This document shows positions 30,191 through 36,750 of a DNA stretch of 36,750 nucleotides, piece by piece. The notes under the pieces were generated by a model. That model was not told the origin of the DNA. It did no database searches and saw only the letters and a program-made list of their open reading frames with translations. The DNA is taken from positions 1 to 36,750 of the forward strand of contig JARXAM010000045.1 in the NCBI GenBank assembly GCA_029865845.1, in the 5' to 3' direction. Position numbers and translations under genes: made by a program. Positions within the stretch are counted from its first letter, which is position 1, and the number at the start of each line of letters is the position of its first letter. This stretch comes from Rhodoferax sp. (GTDB lineage Bacteria; Pseudomonadota; Gammaproteobacteria; Burkholderiales; Burkholderiaceae_C).

Positions 30191-30778
30191 CCAGAGTCGC
30201 AGCAGGCGCCACCCGAGTGACGCACCTACTATGGCGGCATAGACAGCGACCTCTGCGAAATCATTTTTGCCGGCCCGCATCCAAAAAAAGTGCAGGATGG
30301 CCAGCGCTGCAATGGCGTACACACTGCGATGCAATGCCTGCCAGCGCTGTGCCCCCATCGCCTTGATCACACGGTTGAAGGACGTAGCAGCGAGTGCTGT
30401 GAGCAACACCATCCCTGCAAAGCCGACCAAGATAAACGGCCGTTTCACTATGTCGGTGCCTATGTCTACAAGATCTAGGCCCATGTCCAACCAGCCGTAG
30501 GCCGCCAAGTGGAGAAAGCCATAACAAAACGTAGACACACCCACCATGCGGCGAAACCGGGCCAATCCTGACAAGCCGGTTGCTACCCGTAAGGGCGTCA
30601 TCAACAGTGTCAAGCAGAGCAGCCGCAGCGTCCAATCGCCCGTTGAGCGGATAAGTGCCTCAGCGGGATTCGCGCCCAAATGGTCCGCCACCGCGGCCCC
30701 CACAAGGTAAGCCAACGGCGCGCAAAGCGCCAGCAAGAGGCACGGCTTGGCCGCGCGGTGTAGCAGCCAGATGTTCAT
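30164..30778 (-). CDS. msrQ: MsrQ, haem-binding membrane subunit of the MsrPQ sulfoxide reductase
   Basis: An inner-membrane haem b protein of 204 residues that passes electrons from the quinone pool to MsrP for repair of oxidised methionines in the periplasm. It has about six hydrophobic segments, for example LLLALCAPLAYLVGAAVA and FILVGFAGMVLLTALAATS. Candidate haem-ligand histidines are in FCYGFLHLAAYGWLD, WQALHRSVYAIA and LAILHFFWMRAGK, as expected for the ferric-reductase-like YedZ family. It starts 15 bases after msrP. Its last codons encode part of the lysA terminator stem. Confidence 0.94.
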   Translation of the reverse strand: MNIWLLHRAAKPCLLLALCAPLAYLVGAAVADHLGANPAEALIRSTGDWTLRLLCLTLLMTPLRVATGLSGLARFRRMVGVSTFCYGFLHLAAYGWLDMGLDLVDIGTDIVKRPFILVGFAGMVLLTALAATSFNRVIKAMGAQRWQALHRSVYAIAALAILHFFWMRAGKNDFAEVAVYAAIVGASLGWRLLRLWKKSAASAQ

Positions 30779-30793
30779 GAACTACCGGTAGCG

Positions 30794-31801
30794 TTAAAAA
30801 AACTTCTTCAGGTCCATGCCGGCGTATAGCTGCCCCACTTGGGCCTCGTAGCCATTGAACATCAGCGTCTTACGCTTCTTGGCAAACAAGCCGTCTTCCC
30901 CAATGCGACGCTCTGTCGCCTGGCTCCAGCGGGGGTGATCTACATTTGGATTCACATTGGAATAAAAGCCGTACTCATGGGCTGCCGCCTTGTTCCAGGC
31001 GGTAGCAGGCGGCTTTTCGGTGAACCGAATCTTCACGATGCTCTTGCCGCTCTTGAACCCATATTTCCATGGCACTACCAAGCGCACGGGCGCGCCGTTT
31101 TGGTTGGGCAGCACCTCGCCATACATGCCAAAGGTTAGCAAGGTCAAGGGGTGCTGCGCTTCGTCAAGCCGCAAGCCTTCCACGTAGGGCCAATCCAAAA
31201 TGCGCGAACCCACAAAGGGCATGGTTTTGGGGTCCGCCAGCGATACAAACTCCAAGTATTTGGCGCTCCCCAAAGGCTCTACACGCTTGATCAACTCGGC
31301 AAGTGAATAGCCCACCCATGGGATCACCATGGACCAGCCCTCTACGCAGCGCAGGCGGTAGATGCGGTCTTCCATAGGACTGAGTTTGAGCAGGTCTTCC
31401 ATCGCGAACTTGACGGGCTTTTTGACCAGACCTTCCACTTCCACCGTCCAAGGCGTGGTTTTGAGCGTGTGCGCATTGACCGCAGGGTCCGCCTTGTCGG
31501 TTCCAAACTCGTAAAAGTTGTTGTATGCACTTGCGTCCTTGTAGGGCGTGACCTTGTCGGTCGTTGTAGCCCCATCCACCAAACTGGACTTGGTGTTCAA
31601 CGCGGCGAGCTTGCCCGGCTTTGCACCCCACCCTGCACCTTGGGCCACGGCATTGCGAGACGCCCATGCAGCCATGCTCGCACCTGCCAGCCCGGTCGCC
31701 ATGTGCTGGAGTAAACGGCGCCGCTCTTGGTACACCACTTGCGGCGTAATGTCGCTGGAAACTGGGTGTTCAAACCCGTCAGAGGAGGACTTGATAAGCA
31801 T
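30794..31801 (-). CDS. msrP: MsrP, molybdopterin catalytic subunit of the periplasmic methionine sulfoxide reductase
   Basis: A Tat-exported molybdoenzyme of 335 residues. A twin-arginine-type signal ([17 protein letters not shown]) ends near ASRNAVAQ. The molybdenum-ligating cysteine is Cys152 in [11 protein letters not shown]. Other landmarks are [47 protein letters not shown] and the C-terminal [12 protein letters not shown]-type motif nearer the start. The ATG at 31801 has AAGGAAG about seven bases upstream. It is followed by msrQ and lies 45 bases after ccsB, so it is probably in the cytochrome maturation transcript. Confidence 0.95.
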   Translation of the reverse strand: MLIKSSSDGFEHPVSSDITPQVVYQERRRLLQHMATGLAGASMAAWASRNAVAQGAGWGAKPGKLAALNTKSSLVDGATTTDKVTPYKDASAYNNFYEFGTDKADPAVNAHTLKTTPWTVEVEGLVKKPVKFAMEDLLKLSPMEDRIYRLRCVEGWSMVIPWVGYSLAELIKRVEPLGSAKYLEFVSLADPKTMPFVGSRILDWPYVEGLRLDEAQHPLTLLTFGMYGEVLPNQNGAPVRLVVPWKYGFKSGKSIVKIRFTEKPPATAWNKAAAHEYGFYSNVNPNVDHPRWSQATERRIGEDGLFAKKRKTLMFNGYEAQVGQLYAGMDLKKFF

Positions 31802-31846
31802 GGTGACTTCCTTGTTTCCAGTGTGGTCGCAAAAGACCGTGTTTTC

Positions 31847-33196
31847 TTACAACGTTCCGTAGCTATGCAACCCGCTCAAGAACATATTTACCCCAATAAA
31901 TGCAAATGTCGTAATGGCAAGCCCCACCAAAGCCCACCATGCTGCCACAGTGCCGCGCAGCCCTTTCATCAACCGCATGTGCAACCACGCCGCGTAGTTC
32001 AGCCAAACGATAAGGGCCCACGTCTCTTTGGGGTCCCAACTCCAATAGCCGCCCCAGGCCTCCGCAGCCCACAAGGCACCCAGTACCGTGGCCACAGTAA
32101 AAAATGCGAATCCCACCGCGATGGCCTTGTACATCACGTCATCCAACACCTCAAAGTCTGGCAGCTTGGCCGCAATCACCCGACGCGCACGCAATATGCC
32201 TGCAACGATGAAAGCCGAGATTCCAAAATACAGTGCCCAGTAGTCACTCATTCCGCCAGCGGAAGACTTGCGGAACACGATGGGTTCGAAACACAAGACG
32301 ATCCCCAAGAGCCAAAGCGGAGCCAAGCGATACCACTTGGTCTGCGTGGCCTGTTGCTTGATCAGATACGCAAAAGCCACCATCGCTGCCAATGCAAATG
32401 TGCCGTAGCCAATGAAGTTGGCAGGAACGTGCAACTTCATCCACCAACTCTTGAGCGCAGGTACCAAGGGTTGAATCTCCTGCGCCTGGCGTTCCACCGT
32501 ATACCAAAGCAAAAATCCGACTGCGGCGCTCACGACCAACATCACAAACGCACCCAGGGCACGGGTTTTGTACTGCGCCTCGAAGTACAAGTAGAACACC
32601 GAGGTCATCCAGCAAAACATCACGAATACTTCGTAGAGGTTGCTGACTGGAATGTGACCGATATCGGGTCCGAGCAAATAACTCTCATACCACCGGACCA
32701 TGGTGCCAATAAGCGCCATGGTAACCGCCACCCAGAGCAAACCCGAGGCAATACGCTCCAAGCCCTGTGCACGCGCCTTGGCAAACACACCCACCCAGTA
32801 AAAGAGCGTCGCCATAAAAAACAGCATGCTCATCCACAAAATGGCGGACTGACTCGACAGGAAGTACTTCAGCCAGAACACCGTCTCCGCACGAGCCAGG
32901 TCACCCTGATAGGCGTAGATCGCCAATAAAGAAAGTGAGGCCACTGCCAGCATCAGCCGCTGTAAAGGGTTCCAGAGCCAGCCCAGCCATACCGCCGTGG
33001 GAATGGTGCCTAACAGGATCCACTTTTCATAGACGTCCATGGACGTCTGGTAGCGAAAGAAAGTGAACAGCCCGGCTACGACAACCACAACAGCGAACAA
33101 CCACTCCCATACCGAGCGCTTGAAATAGCTGGTATGCAATGCTAGGGACGCAGGGCTGTCTGGCCCCTCGGTCTGATCAACAGGTAACACACTCAT
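31847..33196 (-). CDS. ccsB: System II cytochrome c biogenesis protein CcsB/ResC (CcmC-like)
   Basis: A multi-pass inner-membrane protein of 449 residues that handles haem export and ligation for c-type cytochromes together with ResB. The tryptophan-rich haem-handling motif is WGGYWSWDPKETWALIVWL near the C-terminus. Hydrophobic segments run through most of the protein, and conserved histidines occur in WMKLHVPANFIGYG and NYAAWLHMRLMKG. The start is three bases after the resB stop, so the pair is coupled. The gene is variously named ccsA, ccsB or resC depending on the nomenclature. Confidence 0.93.
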   Translation of the reverse strand: MSVLPVDQTEGPDSPASLALHTSYFKRSVWEWLFAVVVVVAGLFTFFRYQTSMDVYEKWILLGTIPTAVWLGWLWNPLQRLMLAVASLSLLAIYAYQGDLARAETVFWLKYFLSSQSAILWMSMLFFMATLFYWVGVFAKARAQGLERIASGLLWVAVTMALIGTMVRWYESYLLGPDIGHIPVSNLYEVFVMFCWMTSVFYLYFEAQYKTRALGAFVMLVVSAAVGFLLWYTVERQAQEIQPLVPALKSWWMKLHVPANFIGYGTFALAAMVAFAYLIKQQATQTKWYRLAPLWLLGIVLCFEPIVFRKSSAGGMSDYWALYFGISAFIVAGILRARRVIAAKLPDFEVLDDVMYKAIAVGFAFFTVATVLGALWAAEAWGGYWSWDPKETWALIVWLNYAAWLHMRLMKGLRGTVAAWWALVGLAITTFAFIGVNMFLSGLHSYGTL

Positions 33197-33199
33197 CTC

Positions 33200-35317
33200 T
33201 TATTCCTTCCAAGCTAACAGGCGGCGTTTTAGGTGATCGAACTCCCTATCACCATCCATTGTTTTTCTGTTGGTGGACAGCGCCATCGTGGCCGAGGTCA
33301 TGCCAGAGCCCGCTTCGACGGGCTCCAACCATATCCATAAACGGCGCTCACGCACATACAACATGGCAAAGACCCCGAGAATCAGCAGTGCACAGCCAAG
33401 GTACACCACCGTCTTGCCAGGTGCCCTGGCCACCTGAAACACACTGGCCTGCACGTGGGTAAAGTCGGTCAAGGAGAGCACGAATGGTGCGGGATACAGG
33501 GGCACATCACTGAGCGCCAGCACCGCCTGGGTCATGAACGTTTGGGTCGCTGCGTCGGCCGGCATAGGCTTCAAACCCGCCTTCTCGCGACTCAGCTGGG
33601 CTAACTCGTAGAGCACACCGTTAAGTATGCGAATGAGCACCTCCCCCGCCTTGTTGCGCTCGGCCTCAGGCACATTCGCTTCAATAAAGTCAGACACTGC
33701 TTGTAGGCCCGCCGGCGAATGGGGGGTACCGGCGAACAGGGCCAATGCACGATTCGCGGACGCCGTGAGCTGCTCCATCAGCGCAGGACTCTTGGCATCG
33801 ATTGCCTTGGCGGCATAGCGCCTCACTGCTTCTTTGCGCAAATCCGTGTTTTGCAATGCCCTACTCAGGCGCAAGAACTCATCCATCCCGCCATCCGCAT
33901 CCGCCGGAATCCGCAAATAGCGAAACGGCTCTGCCGGGCTTTCGCGCATGCCCAACAAAAAAACCAAGGTGCCGTCACCCAAATCCACCGGCAGCATGTA
34001 GTTGTTGAACTCCCGCGCCTGCCCCGCCGAGTCCCGCAATTTGTAGCTTGCGCTGGGCCCAATGTTTCGCAAGACTTTTCCATCTTTGTGCTTGTTGGCG
34101 GATCCCAATTGCGCATCCATCAACGAACGCAAGTCCACACGACGCACATCGGTGGCTGCGTCGCCATTTGCAGACAGGTTTTCCACGTTGATAACCCGCA
34201 GCCCGGTGTACTCCACAGTGAGCGCGTCCGAACCATCTGGCTGGCCCGCAATGGGGCTGCTTGCGCCCACCATACCCTGCACATCGAAACTTGCCCCCCC
34301 GGAACGCAAAGGTTGAACCTTGAACTTCAGGGACGAACCGCCATCGTCAAAACTCGACTGGTAGATGTGAATGCCTTTGTAACTTGCTGGGTGATTCACC
34401 TCCACACGGGCAGATGTCTTTTCGCCGGTCTCCTTGTCATGGATCACGATGTCGCTGGCAAACAACTTGGGCATGCCTGTGGAGTAATACTCCACGATGA
34501 ATTTTTTGAGTTCCACTGCAAAAGGCAACTCTTGCAAAAGAATGCCATCGGACTGACTCAAGACGGCGGTGCTCGACATCGTCCCTTCTGCCACCATCAA
34601 GTTGCCCCGGAACGTGGGGTTACGTTCGCTCAGGCGATGTTCAGGCGGAACATCCGCGATCATTCCCCCGCCTTTAAATGGTGTTTTGTCTGCAAACAGC
34701 ATTTGTGCCCGCACCACCAAATCACCGTCTAACAGCCCGCCAAGGCACACCAGCACAATGGCGCTATGGGCAGCGATGTAGCCCAGTTTGTTGGCTGCCC
34801 CCGCCTTTGCAGCCAGCATCCAGCCGGTACCTTTCGCGGTGTCACGGGGCTGGAGCTTGACCTTCCAACCTCCACCTGCGAGTAAACCACCCAAACGACG
34901 TGCTGCCGCTTCCGGTGATTCCATCATCTGCGTTTGCGCTTTGTGCCCAAAGGCCTTGAGGCTTTGCTCCCGAATGTTTTCTTTGTAAGAACGCAGGTCT
35001 GCCAAAATTTTCGGGGTATTGCGTGCGACACACAATGACGTACTCACCACCAGAAAAGCCAGAATCAGCAAAAACCACCAGGCACTGTACACATTGAACA
35101 AGCTGGCACTTTGAAACACCTCAGCCCAGAACGGACCAAACTGGTTCACATAGTTGCCAAACGGCTCATGCTGCTTAAGGACGGTGCCGATGATGGAAGC
35201 AACGCAAATCACCGTCAAAAGGGAAATGGAAAACCGCATCGAGGACAGCAGCTCCACGGCCGCGCGCCATGCCCGAGAGCCCTCTTCCAACTCAATACCG
35301 TGCGTAGAAACAGTCAT
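33200..35317 (-). CDS. resB: Cytochrome c biogenesis protein ResB
   Basis: The partner of CcsB in system II cytochrome c maturation, 705 residues. N-terminal membrane helices (SLLTVICVASIIGTVL, and AWWFLLILAFLVVSTSLCVARN) are followed by a third in GYIAAHSAIVLVCLGGLLDG, a long periplasmic domain, and a last helix (VVYLGCALLILGVFAMLYV). Typical ResB sequences include FGPFWAEVFQSASLFNVYSA and HPASYKGIHIYQSSFDDGG. A helical stretch (about residues 490-610) rich in Ala/Lys/Glu enlarges the periplasmic part, as in other Burkholderiales. The ATG lies just 14 bases after the T-tract of the cytochrome c4 terminator. Confidence 0.93.
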   Translation of the reverse strand: MTVSTHGIELEEGSRAWRAAVELLSSMRFSISLLTVICVASIIGTVLKQHEPFGNYVNQFGPFWAEVFQSASLFNVYSAWWFLLILAFLVVSTSLCVARNTPKILADLRSYKENIREQSLKAFGHKAQTQMMESPEAAARRLGGLLAGGGWKVKLQPRDTAKGTGWMLAAKAGAANKLGYIAAHSAIVLVCLGGLLDGDLVVRAQMLFADKTPFKGGGMIADVPPEHRLSERNPTFRGNLMVAEGTMSSTAVLSQSDGILLQELPFAVELKKFIVEYYSTGMPKLFASDIVIHDKETGEKTSARVEVNHPASYKGIHIYQSSFDDGGSSLKFKVQPLRSGGASFDVQGMVGASSPIAGQPDGSDALTVEYTGLRVINVENLSANGDAATDVRRVDLRSLMDAQLGSANKHKDGKVLRNIGPSASYKLRDSAGQAREFNNYMLPVDLGDGTLVFLLGMRESPAEPFRYLRIPADADGGMDEFLRLSRALQNTDLRKEAVRRYAAKAIDAKSPALMEQLTASANRALALFAGTPHSPAGLQAVSDFIEANVPEAERNKAGEVLIRILNGVLYELAQLSREKAGLKPMPADAATQTFMTQAVLALSDVPLYPAPFVLSLTDFTHVQASVFQVARAPGKTVVYLGCALLILGVFAMLYVRERRLWIWLEPVEAGSGMTSATMALSTNRKTMDGDREFDHLKRRLLAWKE

Positions 35318-35331
35318 AGCAGAGAACGCTC

Positions 35332-35364
35332 AAAAAAAAAACGGGCCATCGGTTGGATGGACCC
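35332..35364 (-). terminator. Rho-independent terminator after the cytochrome c4 gene
   Basis: On the minus strand GGGTCCATC (35356-35364) pairs with GATGGCCC (35343-35350), with one bulged T, around the loop CAACC. A ten-T tract follows (35332-35341). It lies 57 bases after the cytochrome stop and only 14 bases before the resB ATG. Confidence 0.8.
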
Positions 35365-35421
35365 GCTTGCTAGATGAATGGATGTCTCACGGGTTCCGTC
35401 AGGAACCACGCGAATGCTGCC

Positions 35422-36060
35422 TTATCGAAGTCCGGCGATGTAATCCGCCACGGCCCGGATTTCGCGGTCATTCATCTTGCTGGCCACCTGGGACATTTGC
35501 GAATTGTTCTTTCGCACGCCGTCACGGAAGGCTGTCAACTGGACCACCGAATAGTCAGCTTGTTGACCGCTCAAACGAGGATACTGGGCCGGAATGCCCG
35601 CGCCATTGGGGCTGTGGCAACCCGCACATGCGGGCACTTGGCGATCTGCAATGCCACCACGGTAAATACGCTCACCCAAGGCCACGAGATCTTTGTCTTT
35701 GGCAAAACCGAGCTTGGCTTTCTTGGTCGAAACCCAATACGCGATGTTCTTCATGTCTTCATCACTCAAGGCCGAGGCAAAGCCCTTCATGACTGCATTG
35801 GCGCGCTTGTCAGCCTTGAATTCTTGTAACTGCTTGACCAAGTATTCCGGATGTTGCTGCGCGAGCTTGGGAATGCTGGGCGTCCCAGAGTTTCCATCCG
35901 CACCATGGCAGGCCGCGCAAGCGGCGGTATACATTGCCTCGCCTTTGACCAGATCCGGTTTGGCAGCGCGGGCCGCCCCTTGTTTTGCTTCTTCTGCAAC
36001 AGAAGGTAATGCGAGCGTGGCCACAGAGGCCGCGAGGATCAATTGGGCAATCAACTGCAT
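35422..36060 (-). CDS. Di-haem cytochrome c4
   Basis: A periplasmic electron carrier of 212 residues, probably to terminal oxidases. A signal peptide (LIAQLILAASVATLALPS, cut near VAEE) is followed by two class I cytochrome c domains. Haem sites are Cys48/Cys51/His52 (CAACH) and Cys145/Cys148/His149 (CAGCH). Domain features such as LAQQHPEYLVKQLQEFK and YPRLSGQQADYSVVQL are typical of the c4 family, and MKGFASALSDEDM may supply the first axial Met. It lies upstream of the resB/ccsB genes needed to mature such proteins, but a terminator separates them. Confidence 0.93.
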   Translation of the reverse strand: MQLIAQLILAASVATLALPSVAEEAKQGAARAAKPDLVKGEAMYTAACAACHGADGNSGTPSIPKLAQQHPEYLVKQLQEFKADKRANAVMKGFASALSDEDMKNIAYWVSTKKAKLGFAKDKDLVALGERIYRGGIADRQVPACAGCHSPNGAGIPAQYPRLSGQQADYSVVQLTAFRDGVRKNNSQMSQVASKMNDREIRAVADYIAGLR

Positions 36061-36093
36061 ATGGGTATGGTGTCTGGTGAGCGAAACACTGGC

Positions 36094-36103
36094 ATTCTAC
36101 AAT
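36094..36103. promoter_or_regulatory. Possible overlapping divergent -10 elements for cytochrome c4 and engB
   Basis: The 70-base gap between the two divergent genes contains ATTCTACAAT. It reads TACAAT on the plus strand (36098-36103) and TAGAAT on the minus strand (36094-36099), each five of six to the sigma70 -10. Neither has a convincing -35 at 16-18 bases, so this is weak. Confidence 0.25.
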
Positions 36104-36130
36104 GCACCTCCGGGTTTACCTTCCAATTCA

Positions 36131-36750
36131 ATGTCTACCGATCAAAACCCACACCTTGTCTCCCCAACCTCCCAGGCATCTGCGCTGCCAGAGAAAAGTC
36201 CCGCTGCCACGGCACTCGGATGGCTTCATACTGCCCGCTTCCTCACCACCGCACCACAACTACATTTTTTGCCCGCCTTGGATGTTCCAGAAATTGCTTT
36301 TGTGGGGCGTTCAAACGCAGGCAAATCCACCTGCATCAACACCCTGACGCAGCAAAAACAACTGGCTTTTGCGTCCAAAAAGCCGGGACGCACCCAACAC
36401 ATCAATTTGTTTGCCTTGGGCAAACAAGGCATTACCGATGCGGTGCTGACCGACTTGCCAGGATACGGCTACGCGGCAGTTCCCAAGCAAGACAAAATCC
36501 GCTGGCAACAGGTGATGGCCAACTACTTGGTGACCCGCGAAAACCTGAAAGCCATCGTGCTGATGTGCGATCCGCGCCATGGCATGACCGAGCTGGACGA
36601 GATCCTGCTCGACGTCATTCGACCGCGTGTTGTTGAGGGCCTGAAGTTTCTGGTCATCCTGACCAAGTCGGACAAACTCACCCGCTCCGAAGGGGCAAAG
36701 GCACTGTCCATTGCAAAACTTCAAGCAGGCGGCGGCGAGGTTCGCCTGTT
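36131..36750 (+). CDS. engB: Ribosome biogenesis GTP-binding protein EngB/YsxC (partial, runs off the window)
   Basis: A small GTPase for late 50S ribosome assembly. The 206 visible codons cover most of a protein usually 200-240 residues long; the 3' end is beyond the window. G1 is GRSNAGKS (59-66), the switch I/G2 area is KKPGRTQHINLF, G3 is DLPGYGYA, and G4 is TKSD in LVILTKSDKLTR. A 30-residue Ser/Pro/Thr-rich extension (MSTDQNPHLVSPTSQ...) precedes the conserved ARFLTTAPQLHFLP. The ATG at 36131 has no strong Shine-Dalgarno sequence. It diverges from the cytochrome c4 gene, a common neighbour arrangement in Burkholderiales. Confidence 0.94.
   Translation, partial: MSTDQNPHLVSPTSQASALPEKSPAATALGWLHTARFLTTAPQLHFLPALDVPEIAFVGRSNAGKSTCINTLTQQKQLAFASKKPGRTQHINLFALGKQGITDAVLTDLPGYGYAAVPKQDKIRWQQVMANYLVTRENLKAIVLMCDPRHGMTELDEILLDVIRPRVVEGLKFLVILTKSDKLTRSEGAKALSIAKLQAGGGEVRL

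Overview
The window looks like a chromosomal segment from a betaproteobacterium of the order Burkholderiales, most likely family Comamonadaceae (Rhodoferax/Polaromonas/Acidovorax-like). The evidence is gene order: mlaFED-mlaA-mlaC-mlaB followed by an ABC-2 exporter, a BolA protein, hisG and hisD; gltBD; pilMNOPQ-aroK-aroB-dgt; cyaY/lptM-lysA; and cytochrome c4-resB-ccsB-msrP-msrQ. Other signs are the short HisG form and a degenerate palindromic repeat of a style I associate with Comamonadaceae. The genus call is inference. Almost every gene is intact and housekeeping. I saw no tRNA, rRNA, CRISPR array, prophage or large mobile island.

Layout (most genes are on the minus strand, so transcription runs right to left). 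1-257: the tail of an unidentified plus-strand ORF and a repeat-like intergenic stretch. 258-8439: a long minus-strand run. It begins with the Mla phospholipid transport genes (mlaF, E, D, A, C, B), continues with an ABC-2 ATPase/permease pair and a BolA-family gene, and ends with hisG, hisD and a small exported Rap1a/Tai-like protein. 8497-14761: gltB and gltD (glutamate synthase), with a good sigma70-type promoter in front of gltB and a hairpin terminator after gltD. 14822-15639: a REP-associated tyrosine transposase (RayT) gene and two AT-rich repeats lying directly upstream of the gltB promoter.

15731-25716: a glycine-zipper lipoprotein, then (reading upstream) a METTL25-like methyltransferase, a DUF1415 protein, dgt, aroB, aroK and pilQPONM. 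From pilM to the methyltransferase the genes are tightly packed and probably largely co-transcribed. They encode type IV pilus alignment and secretin proteins, two shikimate-pathway enzymes and dNTP hydrolysis. 25966-30133: plus-strand mrcA (PBP1A), minus-strand cyaY wedged between neighbours with no spacer, then plus-strand lptM-lysA ending in a strong terminator. 30164-36060: minus-strand cytochrome c4, ResB/CcsB (system II cytochrome c maturation) and MsrPQ (periplasmic methionine sulfoxide repair). 36131-36750: the start of engB/ysxC, cut by the window edge.

Functionally the window is dominated by envelope biology: retrograde phospholipid transport, peptidoglycan synthesis, LPS-translocon maturation, type IV pili, periplasmic redox repair and cytochrome c assembly. 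Central nitrogen, histidine, lysine and aromatic amino-acid metabolism fill the rest. I found no convincing wholly new system. The points most worth checking are a G10 homopolymer inside pilQ that could permit phase variation, the RayT/repeat insertion at the gltB promoter, terminator-like hairpins placed almost on top of the mlaF and resB start codons, and the truncated his gene neighbourhood with an unusual Rap1a/Tai-like gene after hisD.
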